Source of the DNA: JAICMB01 sp035295125
GTDB lineage: Bacteria > Acidobacteriota > Terriglobia > Bryobacterales > Bryobacteraceae
Direction: 5' to 3'
NCBI GenBank assembly: GCA_035295125.1
Contig: DATGJP010000075.1
Span: 124,001 to 188,000 of the forward strand
Length of the DNA: 64,000 nucleotides
The first letter of the stretch is position 1. Each line of letters begins with the position of its first letter. Shown here piece by piece: positions 43,045-52,025 of the stretch. A program made the translations under genes and the position numbers. The notes beneath the pieces are model-generated. The model worked only from the letters and a program-made list of their open reading frames with translations, searched no databases and was not told the DNA's origin.

Positions 43045-44055
43045 ATGCACCCGATTCTGGGTTCCAAATTCCGATTCAGCCTTTACCTGCTGGGATGGAT
43101 TCCCCTGGCCTCCGCGCTCGGGTTCCTGCTGGTGCGGTGGGGTAACGAAACGCGGCTCCAGGGGGCCGTGAGCGCTGGGATTTTGTCCGTGTTTTACGCC
43201 TTCGTCTGCCTTTCGCCGTGGTACTTGTGCCAGATGTTTCCTCTGGCTCCGGCCACCATCTGGAAAGCGCTTTTGAATCACACGGCGGCGGCCATTTTCG
43301 GCGCCGCGTTGCTCACCGGGCTCGCGAAACCGCTGGGGGTTCCCGCCCCCCAGATGGTAATCCTGTTTGCCTCAGGCATCCTCCTTTACATGCTGGCGGC
43401 GTCTCTGCATTACGCCGCCTTATCGTTTCAGAGCTCCCGGCAAGCCGAGAATCGCGAACAGGAGGCGCGGGTCCTGGCGCGCGAGGCCGAACTCAAGGCG
43501 CTCAAGATGCAGATTAATCCCCATTTCCTCTTTAATAGCCTGAATTCCATCAGCGCCCTGGCGGTTAAGGACGGGCAGCGGGCACGCGAAATGTGTATCC
43601 GTCTGTCGGATTTTCTGCGGTCTACGTTGAATCTGAAGGACCAGGAGACGATCCCCCTAAGCCAGGAATTGGCGCTGGTGAAGGCTTACCTCGATGTTGA
43701 GAGTATTCGGTTTGGGCACCGCCTGCGCTTTGAGCAGTCGGTCGGGCCGCATTGCGCCGGGTGCCCGGTTCCTGCGCTGATTTTACAGCCGCTGGTTGAG
43801 AACGCCGTAAAACACGGCGTTGCGGGAATGTTGGAGGGCGGCGAAGTGCGGATCGACACGGTTCACGCCGATGGCATGCTGCGTATCGTGGTGGAGAATG
43901 ATTTCGACGCCGAGGCGGAATCGTCCACCCGGAACGGAATCGGGCTCGAAAACGTCCGGCGCCGTCTCGACGTAAGATATCAACACAGGGCAAGACTCTC
44001 GACGAATGTCGCGGCCAACCGCTTCACCGTCGAACTGCTTATGCCTTGCGACTGA
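43045..44055 (+). CDS. LytS/YehU-type sensor histidine kinase
   Basis: 336 residues. Four or more membrane helices occupy about residues 10-135; a short coiled coil (SRQAENREQEARVLAREAEL) links to the His_kinase domain with MQINPHFLFNSLNSISAL (phospho-acceptor His near residue 159) and the ATP-binding N-box VENAVKHG plus GIGLENVRRRL. This is the class that usually partners LytTR regulators, and the next gene ends in REC-LytTR. The stop overlaps the following start by one base (TGATG), so the two are translationally coupled. Confidence 0.9.
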   Translation: MHPILGSKFRFSLYLLGWIPLASALGFLLVRWGNETRLQGAVSAGILSVFYAFVCLSPWYLCQMFPLAPATIWKALLNHTAAAIFGAALLTGLAKPLGVPAPQMVILFASGILLYMLAASLHYAALSFQSSRQAENREQEARVLAREAELKALKMQINPHFLFNSLNSISALAVKDGQRAREMCIRLSDFLRSTLNLKDQETIPLSQELALVKAYLDVESIRFGHRLRFEQSVGPHCAGCPVPALILQPLVENAVKHGVAGMLEGGEVRIDTVHADGMLRIVVENDFDAEAESSTRNGIGLENVRRRLDVRYQHRARLSTNVAANRFTVELLMPCD

Positions 44056-45653
44056 TGACTGAAGCAATTGCGCACTACCGGATCGTGTCGAAGCTGGGAG
44101 CCGGGGGCATGGGCGAGGTGTATCTCGCGCACGACACAAAGCTGGATCGCGATGTCGCTCTCAAGATTCTGCCCGAACAACTCGCCGCGAGCGAAGAAAA
44201 CCGTGCACGTTTCGTGCGTGAGGCTCGTTTGGCATCGGCGCTGAGTCATCCCAATATCGCGCATATCTATGACATCGGGGAGGAAGATGGTGTCCACTTC
44301 ATCGTCATGGAGTACGTCGAGGGTGAAAGCCTGTCCGCCCGGCTACGCCGTGGTCCGCTGGCATCGGAGGAGGCCAAGGGTATTGGCGCCCAAGTTGCGG
44401 ATGCTCTCGAGGCGGCGCATGCCAAGGGTATCGTGCATCGCGACATCAAGCCTGGAAACATCATCGTAGGACCACGCGGTTTAGTGAAAGTGCTCGATTT
44501 CGGGCTCGCCACGGTGCGTCCGGAGAAGAGGCCCGCGGAGGAGACGCAATTTCTCAGCGCCATGGGAGCCGTCATCGGCACGGTTTCATACATGAGCCCG
44601 GAACAGGCGCTCGGTGCGGGATCCGATCCGCGAAGCGACATTTTTAGTCTCGGCGTGGTGCTGTACGAAATGTGTACCTGCCGTCTGCCATTCCCGGGAA
44701 ACACAGTTCAAGAAACGATCGCACGTCTGCTCGCGGGCTCGTCGGAATCGATGGCAAGGTTCAACTACAACGTCCCGGACGATTTGGAACGCGCGGTGCG
44801 GAAGTGCCTGCAGCGGGATCCGGAGAAGCGATATCAATCGGCGCGGGAGATTGCGCTTGATCTCCGGGCCGATGAGCGTCCTCAGAAGCAGCAGAGCCTG
44901 GGATGCGGGCCAATTCGGGCCGTGATTGTCGATGACGAGGAACTGGCGCGCGACATTGTCCGCGAGTATCTGGAGTCGATGCCGGATATACAAATCATTG
45001 CCGAATGCGCCAACGGCTTCGAGGCGGTGAAAGCAATCGGGGAGCATAAGCCGGACCTGGTGTTTCTCGACGTGCAGATGCCTAAGCTGAACGGTCTCGA
45101 GGTGCTGGAACTGATTGGCCGCGACATTCCGGTGATCTTCACCACCGCATATGACAACTACGCGATGCGCGCTTTCGATGCCCACGCTGTGGATTACCTG
45201 CTGAAGCCGTTCAGCCAGGAAAGGTTCCGGCTTGCCGTGGAGCGCGCTTGCCAGAGGATCGGCCGGCAGCAGCCCGCTCCCGCCGAACTGGCTTCCGCGG
45301 CGAGAGCGCCTCAGAGTTTTCTGACCCGCATCGTGGTGAAAGACGGTGCGAAAGTGCACGTCATTCCCGTGGAACGCCTCGACTATGCCGAGGCGCAGGA
45401 CGATTATGTCGCCTTGCATAGCGAGGGCAAGAGCTACCTGAAGCAGCAGACGATTTCAGGCCTGGAAAGCGGGCTCGATCCGGATCGCTTCGTCCGAGTT
45501 CATCGTTCGTATATCGTAAACCTGGAGCGCATTGCTCGCATCGAGCCTTACTCGAAAGACAGCCGCATTGCCGTGCTGAACGATGGGACGCAGCTTCCGG
45601 TGAGCCGCGCGGGCTACGACCGGTTGAAGGTTCTCCTCGGCGAAAAGGGATAG
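44055..45653 (+). CDS. Fusion: Ser/Thr kinase + receiver + LytTR DNA-binding domain
   Basis: 532 residues from ATG 44055. Residues 1 to about 275 are a complete Hanks-type kinase (GAGGMGEVYLA, VALKIL, VHRDIKPGN, LDFGLA, GTVSYMSPEQ). About 288-400 is a CheY-like receiver (AVIVDDEELARDIV, LVFLDVQMPKLNGLEVLE with the phospho-acceptor Asp, FTTAYDNYA, VDYLLKPF). About 430-532 is a LytTR DNA-binding domain (VIPVERLDYAEAQDDYVALH, FVRVHRSYIVNLERI). All three parts look intact. This single chain could integrate Ser/Thr kinase activity with two-component output. The partner LytS-like kinase is directly upstream. Target genes are unknown. Confidence 0.9.
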   Translation: MTEAIAHYRIVSKLGAGGMGEVYLAHDTKLDRDVALKILPEQLAASEENRARFVREARLASALSHPNIAHIYDIGEEDGVHFIVMEYVEGESLSARLRRGPLASEEAKGIGAQVADALEAAHAKGIVHRDIKPGNIIVGPRGLVKVLDFGLATVRPEKRPAEETQFLSAMGAVIGTVSYMSPEQALGAGSDPRSDIFSLGVVLYEMCTCRLPFPGNTVQETIARLLAGSSESMARFNYNVPDDLERAVRKCLQRDPEKRYQSAREIALDLRADERPQKQQSLGCGPIRAVIVDDEELARDIVREYLESMPDIQIIAECANGFEAVKAIGEHKPDLVFLDVQMPKLNGLEVLELIGRDIPVIFTTAYDNYAMRAFDAHAVDYLLKPFSQERFRLAVERACQRIGRQQPAPAELASAARAPQSFLTRIVVKDGAKVHVIPVERLDYAEAQDDYVALHSEGKSYLKQQTISGLESGLDPDRFVRVHRSYIVNLERIARIEPYSKDSRIAVLNDGTQLPVSRAGYDRLKVLLGEKG

Positions 45654-45660
45654 CCGCCGA

Positions 45661-46644
45661 TCAAAACCAGTCCGGAAAGATCGCGTCGATCAGTCCGGGA
45701 GACCAATAGGAGTAGAATCGCTCGTCGCAGTTTTTATAGTTACCATAGGTCTTCCGGGCATACTTACCCCAGTCCGGACGAGTGCCGTCGACATCCGTGA
45801 ATTTGTATTCTCGCGAAAGGCCCCAGCTGCTGAACACGCGTCCACTCTTCTCGCCCACTTTTGGATCGGTAGCCAGGGCGACGATGGCGCGTCCCACGTA
45901 GCGTGGCGTTTCCGATTGCAGGAAATCGGGGCGATCGTCATGAACCACGCGCTTGGCTCGGCCTGGTGGAGTCTTTTTGACGGCGTCCTTCCAATTGGTC
46001 TCCGTCACCCCGAAGTGCTCCAACACGGCTTCCGAGCGGAGGAATCCGGGAGTCAGCGCCAGCGAGACAATGCCTTGTTTGCGAAGCTCGCGAGACATGG
46101 CGAAGGCCAGCCGGATAACGGAGATTTTCACCAGGTCGTAGAACAGGTTGCCGCGATAGTGGAACGTATCGCCATCCGTAATTTCGACGATGATGGCGCC
46201 GGGACGTCCCAGCATCAGCGGGACCGCAAAGTGCGACGTGATGATATGCGAGTGAACAGCCTGCTTCAGCATGAGCAGGCCATTGTCGAGATTGGCCGTC
46301 CAGAACCTCTTGCCGAATTGCGTCAGCGCGTCGCCGCCCCAGATGTCGTTCACGAGGATGTCGAGTCCTTTGTGGCGGCGCTTGATGCCCGCGACGAGTT
46401 TTTTCACTTCGTCGGGTTCGGTATGGTCGACCCGCACGGCGATGCCTTTACCGCCGGCTGCGGTGACCAGGTCCGCTGTTTGCTCGATGGTTTCAGGCCG
46501 TCCCGGCGTCGCAGGATGTCCCTTTGTGCTTCGGCCGGTGCAGTAGACTGTCGCGCCTGCCTCGCCTAGCGCAACAGCGATTCCCCGTCCCGCCCCACGG
46601 GTCGCGCCCGCTACCAGGGCGATCTTGCCTTTGAGTTTAGACAT
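45661..46644 (-). CDS. Short-chain dehydrogenase/reductase
   Basis: 327 residues from ATG 46644. The N-terminal dinucleotide site is GATRGAGRGIAVALGEAG followed by CTGRS, favouring NADP. ILVNDIWGGD takes the place of the NNAG motif. The Tyr-X-X-X-Lys pair lies in FYDLVKISVIRLA. The C-terminus is longer than in classical SDRs (about 250 residues) and ends with FYSYWSPGLIDAIFPDWF. The substrate is unknown. It ends 7 bases from the convergent fusion regulator gene. Confidence 0.85.
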   Translation of the reverse strand: MSKLKGKIALVAGATRGAGRGIAVALGEAGATVYCTGRSTKGHPATPGRPETIEQTADLVTAAGGKGIAVRVDHTEPDEVKKLVAGIKRRHKGLDILVNDIWGGDALTQFGKRFWTANLDNGLLMLKQAVHSHIITSHFAVPLMLGRPGAIIVEITDGDTFHYRGNLFYDLVKISVIRLAFAMSRELRKQGIVSLALTPGFLRSEAVLEHFGVTETNWKDAVKKTPPGRAKRVVHDDRPDFLQSETPRYVGRAIVALATDPKVGEKSGRVFSSWGLSREYKFTDVDGTRPDWGKYARKTYGNYKNCDERFYSYWSPGLIDAIFPDWF

Positions 46645-46865
46645 GCAGGGAGTGTAAGGGGTGATTCCTGACATCCGCTGTCATCTATCTCAGTTCATCG
46701 GGCGAGATAAGGGATCTCAGCGCGGTGAGACCGTTCCACGCGATTTCCTAACGGATTTCGTCGATCGGCTCGAAACAGTACGCCAGGGACGCGTGAACAT
46801 CGGCAAGCGTGACTCTTAGTAATCGCCAAGGCTTAGTTTGTAAGGCTGGGGAGTTACCAAGGCGT

Positions 46866-47996
46866 TTATTGCCACACCAGATTCGGCGAGCTACCCAGGA
46901 ATGCCCCAAGACGTTCCACCTCTTCTTCAGCGGCCTTTCGCACCCACGCCGGAACCTTCACGAACGGCTCAATCACCACCTCAACGCGGCTGCCTTTGAT
47001 CTCGTGCCGCCAAACGCCCTGCAGGCGACCGTTGACCAGAAGGACAGGTGAGATCCAGCCCTGCGGGCGAAAGACGCGCGCGCGTAGGTCGCCAGGCAGG
47101 AGGTTTGCCGCGTGACACGAAGCGGTCACCACGTATTGATCGAAGCCAGGTAGTAGCCGGACCGCACGTACCCGCGGCGTGTCGCGCAATTCGCGGGCGT
47201 CCTTAGAAAGCACCCACGCAGGCGCACCCTCTATCTCGACCGGAGTTACTTCGTCCCCAAGGTCGGCGATCCATTGACGAGCAGTGGAAATACCGCCGCC
47301 GTTCCACCATCGCGCCAGATCGTGAAAACTCGCCGGTCCGTGAGCCGCCAGGAATCGGCGCGTGATCGCGGCGGTGGCCGCGGCTGGATCCACCTGACAA
47401 GGCGCCATACGCAGCCACGAATCTGGCCGTGTGAAGCGTACCTTTTGTCCGACACTCGGCCCGAAGCATAATCGTCCTGAAAAAGCGGCAGGTCTCAGCA
47501 GGGTTCCCCAACTGCTTTCCGCCAGTTTCGTCCCGAATGCCGCAGCACCGGTGATCCGTCCCACTTCGGCCGCCAGTTCCTCACGCGTTACGAGACGGCC
47601 ATCGAGCGCCGTGCCGATAGCCTCCGTTATGCGATCGAGTTCCTCCATGGTGATACCGAAGTACTTCTGCCAGGCCGCGGGCTTCAGCCATCGTTTGCTT
47701 GTTCCGAGAGCCGCATGCCACAGCGGCAACTCGTCCGACGGCAGCAGGTGTAAGGTGCCGCGCATCGCCCACGTCTTAACTAGCTTACGGTCGTGCCACA
47801 GCGCGCGCTGCACTTCCGACCTGTCGAACCTATCCACTCGCGCCCACGCGGTCAACTCGGCGCAAGAAAGCACCTGAGCATGCAGGCCGCACAGCCGGCT
47901 TGCCACCTCCAGCATGCTGCCTTTCGGAGCGCGGTTCACAAGATAGTGGCGCCCCATGCGCCACGCCGCTACTGTCGACCAAGAGAGTTTCAGCAT
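46866..47996 (-). CDS. Winged-helix protein of the HTH_42 (AlkZ/YcaQ-like) family
   Basis: 376 residues. The family signature is clear: SWSTVAAWRMGRHYLV, LCGLHAQVLSCAELTAWARV, LVKTWAMRGTLHLLPSDELP, and a C-terminal ALHR-like stretch (LPGFDQYVVTASCHAANLLP ... VLLVNGRLQGVWRHE). Relatives such as AlkZ and AlkX are DNA glycosylases for bulky alkyl adducts or interstrand crosslinks, so a repair role is likely. The catalytic Q-x-Q motif of YcaQ/AlkZ is not plain here. Its start overlaps the end of the RDD gene by 7 bases, the last gene of a long minus-strand run. Confidence 0.8.
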   Translation of the reverse strand: MLKLSWSTVAAWRMGRHYLVNRAPKGSMLEVASRLCGLHAQVLSCAELTAWARVDRFDRSEVQRALWHDRKLVKTWAMRGTLHLLPSDELPLWHAALGTSKRWLKPAAWQKYFGITMEELDRITEAIGTALDGRLVTREELAAEVGRITGAAAFGTKLAESSWGTLLRPAAFSGRLCFGPSVGQKVRFTRPDSWLRMAPCQVDPAAATAAITRRFLAAHGPASFHDLARWWNGGGISTARQWIADLGDEVTPVEIEGAPAWVLSKDARELRDTPRVRAVRLLPGFDQYVVTASCHAANLLPGDLRARVFRPQGWISPVLLVNGRLQGVWRHEIKGSRVEVVIEPFVKVPAWVRKAAEEEVERLGAFLGSSPNLVWQ

Positions 47997-48748
47997 CGGG
48001 AAAACAGGATTTCAGCGACATTCCGTACGTATTGTTCGTCGCTCAACTGTTCGGTGGCTTCGGCAGGAAACTCCACGAAGGTGCGAAAATATGCGGCGAG
48101 TTGCGCGAAAAGCTCCAGGCGCGAGCCGGGGTCGAACTGCTCTCGCCGCAGCAAGGCGTCGACCGCAAGCGAAGCCGCCGGGGGAGGAACGCGCTGTCGT
48201 AATCGCGCCGCAAGATGCCGGTGCTCCAGCAGGGAATTGAATTTGCCTCCCAGCAACTGCGTGAGGTCGGGCTGCGTTGGCCTGACATCGCGCACGACGA
48301 TCGTGTTTGCCGCCAGATCGCCCAAGCGCTGCGAGTGTTTTGTGAAAAAGCAGAAGACGCCGCCCACAAAATACAGCGCCGGAAGCGCATCGATGAATCG
48401 GAGCAGGTTGCGGATGGCGATCTGGCTGAAGTCCAGATGTAGCGCCCTTGCGTCCATCACGCGAAGTCCAAGAAGGCGTTTTCCGATCGTCTGGCCGCGC
48501 CACAACCATTCCGCGATCATGGCATAGCCGACGAAAATCACGAAGTACAGCACTACTAATAGGGCCTGACCGAGCGCAAAGGGTTTGAGGAACGACAGGA
48601 AACGGTCCACAATCCCGCCGGCCGCTGTAATCGCGGCGAGATCGATCAACATGGCGACGAATCGTGTCACTGGACCGGCGAGCGGAAGGGCAAACACGAC
48701 ACCTTCTGGTGTCCGTATCTCCAGCCGCTCCACCGCCGCCGCCATCAT
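47990..48748 (-). CDS. RDD-family membrane protein
   Basis: 252 residues with an RDD domain at about 25-150: GPVTRFVAMLIDLAAI, then WRGQTIGKRLLGLRVMDARA and a third helix (LPALYFVGGVFCFF) with QRLGDLAANTIVVRD. The cytoplasmic C-terminal third (FDPGSRLELFAQLAAYFRTF) is longer than in simple RDD proteins. Such proteins accompany SpoIIM and DUF58 genes, as here; the start overlaps spoIIM by 4 bases (ATGA). Confidence 0.85.
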   Translation of the reverse strand: MMAAAVERLEIRTPEGVVFALPLAGPVTRFVAMLIDLAAITAAGGIVDRFLSFLKPFALGQALLVVLYFVIFVGYAMIAEWLWRGQTIGKRLLGLRVMDARALHLDFSQIAIRNLLRFIDALPALYFVGGVFCFFTKHSQRLGDLAANTIVVRDVRPTQPDLTQLLGGKFNSLLEHRHLAARLRQRVPPPAASLAVDALLRREQFDPGSRLELFAQLAAYFRTFVEFPAEATEQLSDEQYVRNVAEILFSRC

Positions 48749-49737
48749 GCCGTCTTTCTTCCTCCGAACGAGAAAAACGCAGTTAACGCCGCCATCTCAA
48801 CCAGTCCGAACGTCATTTTCACGACGTAGGGCACCACGGGCTGATGATATTGCGACAGGAATGCCTCTACGATACCGGCCCAAACGAGCATTAGCGCCGC
48901 TCCAAAGATAATCGTCACGAGATCGGGCGCGACGCTGCGTAAGCGGTCCCGGCGCGTCTGCCGGCTCCCCCAGCCGATCAATGCGCTGGCCAGCAGGAAA
49001 CCGGCTTGCCCGCCAAGCAGAATGGCCGGAATTTCGACCGCGCCGTGCGGCAAAATCCACCCGAACAAAAACTGCCACTGCCCGGCGTGAATGTAGTCAA
49101 AACCGACCGCGCCGAGAATGACGCCGTTGTAAAACAGTGTCACCAGCGTCCCGACGCCCCACGTAATGCCCAGCGCCATGGTGAAGAACGTCACCTGCGT
49201 GTTATGCGTCATGAGTTCCGCCGCGAAGGTGCCCTTGACGCCGCTGAGCCGGTCGTTTTTGGCCGCTTCTTCGCGCTTCACGCGGTCGGCCGGATCTTCG
49301 AGAAGTCCTGCAAACGGCATAATCGAGCGCTTGGCGTCGGGATCGAACTTCAGCACGGCGGCCCCAAATACAACGCCACCAATGGTCACTGCGCACGACA
49401 GCCAGAAGGCCGCAATTCGCCGCCGGAACGTCTGAGGAAATGTCTGGGTGAACCATCGCCAAAGCGCCCAGCGGCGGCCCTTGTCCTGCGCCGCATGAAT
49501 CTCGCTGTAAGCGCGGGCAACGATGGTTTCGAGGTATCGCCGCAAGTCCGGCTCGCCCGAAAATGTCGCCACCTTCGCGAGGTCGGCGGAACAACGCTGG
49601 TACAACTCGTGCAGCATCAAGACCTGCTTGAGCGGCCATCGGCGCTCGGGATCGCGCTCCCGGTCCGCGAGCATCTTTTCGAGTGCTTCCCAGTACTTGC
49701 GTTCTTCCGATACGAACCGCTCGAGGTCGATGATCAT
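48745..49737 (-). CDS. Stage II sporulation protein M-like (SpoIIM) membrane protein
   Basis: 330 residues. The N-terminus is cytoplasmic and helical (RFVSEERKYWEALEKMLADR). From about residue 115 there are five or more membrane helices including TFFTMALGITWGVGTLVTLF and the family hallmark FGWILPHGAVEIPAILLGGQ. In acidobacteria these proteins do not relate to sporulation and occur with MoxR/DUF58 genes. It overlaps its neighbours on both sides by ATGA. Confidence 0.85.
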   Translation of the reverse strand: MIIDLERFVSEERKYWEALEKMLADRERDPERRWPLKQVLMLHELYQRCSADLAKVATFSGEPDLRRYLETIVARAYSEIHAAQDKGRRWALWRWFTQTFPQTFRRRIAAFWLSCAVTIGGVVFGAAVLKFDPDAKRSIMPFAGLLEDPADRVKREEAAKNDRLSGVKGTFAAELMTHNTQVTFFTMALGITWGVGTLVTLFYNGVILGAVGFDYIHAGQWQFLFGWILPHGAVEIPAILLGGQAGFLLASALIGWGSRQTRRDRLRSVAPDLVTIIFGAALMLVWAGIVEAFLSQYHQPVVPYVVKMTFGLVEMAALTAFFSFGGRKTA

Positions 49738-51062
49738 AGGAGCTGCCGCTGTTTGATATCGGCGTAAAGCGACGCCAGTTGGACGCCCGCGCGGCCCGGC
49801 TCGAGCAGCGCAAATCGCACCCCTTGCCGTTCCAGTGTCTTGCCCAGCTCACGAAGCTTGGTCCAAAGGATCTGGCCTGCGAGCCGGCCGTAGACGTCGG
49901 CGAGGTTGTCCACCAGGGAATCTTCAAAAGCCGGCTGAGCTTCGCGAGGTCTTGCCATGCCGACCATCACGAGGTGTTGCCGTCGTAGCAGGCTGACATT
50001 TTTCTGGAAGCTCTCCGCGAGCACCGGATCGTCGAGTTCTGTCAGGAACACCAACAGCGCGCGCCGCCTGAGGCGCAATCTGAGCATCGTGCACACGTCA
50101 TCCCAATCGGGCGAGACGATGCGAGGCTCGAGAGCGTACAGGGCGTCCCGGCATGCTCCGTAATGTGCTTTGCCGCTCCGCGCGCGAACGAAGCTATGTA
50201 CGCGATCGCTGAAGGTTACCAGTCCGAAGAGGTCACCGCGTTTTTCGGCCGCCAAGGCCAGCAGCAGGGAAGCGGTGACATTACGCTCCAGGATAGTAGC
50301 GCCGCCGTCTTCGACGGGACGGGCGGTCAGGCGCGACGCATCGAGAATCACATAAACTTCCTGCGTCCGTTCCACCTGAAACACCCGCGTAATCGGATGG
50401 CCGCGCCGGGCCGTCGCCTTCCAATCGATTTCGTCGAAGCCGTCACCCGGCATGTATTCCCGAAGCTTCTCGAACTCGCGGCCTTTTCCGACCTGACGGT
50501 GTATATGCAGCCCAACCTGCGCTCGACGCATGAACAGATAGGGCGCCTTTTTCTGCTCCGATGTCAGGGTAGGGTAGACGCGGATCTCGGTTTCGACCGG
50601 CGTACGTTTGCGGACAAGCCATAGGCGCAGCGGCGAGGATATCTCAATCGCACCATGCTCAACCGCATACTTTCCTCGCCTCCGGCCCGTACATTTCCAC
50701 GTTACGTGGGACCGTTCCGTGCCGGGCGGAAGTTCGATCTCCCTCGTTTCCTCAGGCGTCGAGATGGCATCGGGAAACGCAAGACCCACACGGATGGTTC
50801 GTTGCGTCCGAGCGGCGTTGTTCAATGTCAGGTCGAACTCACCTTCGCGATCTTTCCAAAGCCTCACCAGCGCCGGACCCGTCGCCGAAACCGATCTTAG
50901 CCGCCGTGCTCCCCCCATAGCGTCGAAGCCCGCAACAGCTACCATCACAGCCAGCACTCCGACGGACGGGATGACCATGTAGGCGGCCAATGCGAACGTG
51001 AGCGCCGGAATCGCGGCTAGCGCAACCACGGCAAGAAGCAGCGGCGACGGAACCAGCTTCAT
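49734..51062 (-). CDS. DUF58-domain protein
   Basis: 442 residues. Two N-terminal membrane helices (about 5-50) precede a beta-rich region and the DUF58 core GKGREFEKLREYMPGDGFDE, IDWKATARRGHPITRVFQVE, followed by a VWA-like segment (VYVILDASRLTA, LLVFLTELDDP). DUF58 proteins nearly always pair with a MoxR ATPase, thought to act as chaperones in assembling envelope or metal-cofactor complexes. Coupled by ATGA to MoxR upstream and to SpoIIM downstream. Confidence 0.9.
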   Translation of the reverse strand: MKLVPSPLLLAVVALAAIPALTFALAAYMVIPSVGVLAVMVAVAGFDAMGGARRLRSVSATGPALVRLWKDREGEFDLTLNNAARTQRTIRVGLAFPDAISTPEETREIELPPGTERSHVTWKCTGRRRGKYAVEHGAIEISSPLRLWLVRKRTPVETEIRVYPTLTSEQKKAPYLFMRRAQVGLHIHRQVGKGREFEKLREYMPGDGFDEIDWKATARRGHPITRVFQVERTQEVYVILDASRLTARPVEDGGATILERNVTASLLLALAAEKRGDLFGLVTFSDRVHSFVRARSGKAHYGACRDALYALEPRIVSPDWDDVCTMLRLRLRRRALLVFLTELDDPVLAESFQKNVSLLRRQHLVMVGMARPREAQPAFEDSLVDNLADVYGRLAGQILWTKLRELGKTLERQGVRFALLEPGRAGVQLASLYADIKQRQLL

Positions 51063-52024
51063 CGCGGGACCGGCGCCGCGCCCACGATTTTGGACACAAC
51101 CTCGCCCGTCGTGAGCCCTTCAATTTCAAACTCGGGCCGCAGGATCAGCCGGTGCTCCAGAACGGGCGTGGCCATTTCGCGGATGTCATCCGGCGTCACG
51201 AAATCACGGCCCTGTATCGCCGCGAATGCTCGCGAGGCCAATAGAAGCGCTTGTGTCGCGCGCGGGCCGGCCCCGACGAGAACGCTTTCGTGGGTGCGTG
51301 TCCGCCGAATTACGTCGACCAGGTACCCGATCAGCTCCTCCTTGATCAGCACGTCGTTGAGACACAACCGCAAGGCAGGGAGGCTTTCCGAATCGACGCA
51401 AGCCGCCACCTCGCCACGCTGCAGCGTGTCCTCCGGTGAGTCGGTGCCCAGCATCCGGCGCGCGAGGGTCATCTCATCTTCGCGCTCCGGCCAGGCCATG
51501 TTGATCTTGAGCATGAAGCGATCCTTCTGGGCTTCGGGCAGCGGATAGGTGCCTTCGTACTCGATGGGGTTTTGCGTGGCGAAGACAGTGAAGTTGGGAG
51601 GCAGCGGATGGGTATCGCGATCGATAGTGACAGCACGCTCCTGCATCGCCTGAAGCAAAGCCGACTGGGTCTTCGCGGGCGCGCGGTTAATCTCGTCCGC
51701 CAGCAGAAAATTGGTGAACACCGGCCCCATCACAAGCGTAAACTCGCCCTTTTGAAGATTGAAGACATTCGTTCCGGTGATGTCGGCGGGCATCAGGTCG
51801 GGCGTAAACTGCACGCGCGCGAACGTGCACCCCAGGGTTCTCGCCAGCGTCCGCGCCAGCAACGTCTTGGCCAATCCGGGCACGCCCTCGATCAGCGCGT
51901 GTTGACCGGTGAAAATGACCACCAGCGCCTGGTCGACGACGGTGTCCTGGCCGATGATCACCTTCCGCACTTCCCGGCGAACGCGATCGAGCGCCGCCGT
52001 CAATGCCTCCAAATTTGCGTTCAT
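51059..52024 (-). CDS. MoxR-family AAA+ ATPase
   Basis: 321 residues from ATG 52024 (MNANLEALTAALDRV). Walker A GVPGLAKT, Walker B LLADEINRAPAK, sensor 1 FATQNPIEYEGTYPLPEAQ and the C-terminal lid VGAGPRATQALLLASRAFAA are all present. MoxR proteins remodel VWA-type partners; the partner here is the DUF58 protein encoded next. The gene begins 1 base after the end of the DUF4350 gene. Confidence 0.95.
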   Translation of the reverse strand: MNANLEALTAALDRVRREVRKVIIGQDTVVDQALVVIFTGQHALIEGVPGLAKTLLARTLARTLGCTFARVQFTPDLMPADITGTNVFNLQKGEFTLVMGPVFTNFLLADEINRAPAKTQSALLQAMQERAVTIDRDTHPLPPNFTVFATQNPIEYEGTYPLPEAQKDRFMLKINMAWPEREDEMTLARRMLGTDSPEDTLQRGEVAACVDSESLPALRLCLNDVLIKEELIGYLVDVIRRTRTHESVLVGAGPRATQALLLASRAFAAIQGRDFVTPDDIREMATPVLEHRLILRPEFEIEGLTTGEVVSKIVGAAPVPR

Positions 52025-52025
52025 C

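Noticed and set aside
42139..43281. 380-codon open frame on the minus strand
   Set aside because: It covers the LiaF-like gene and the start of the kinase gene on the other strand, has a low-complexity Pro/Arg/His composition and no family resemblance.
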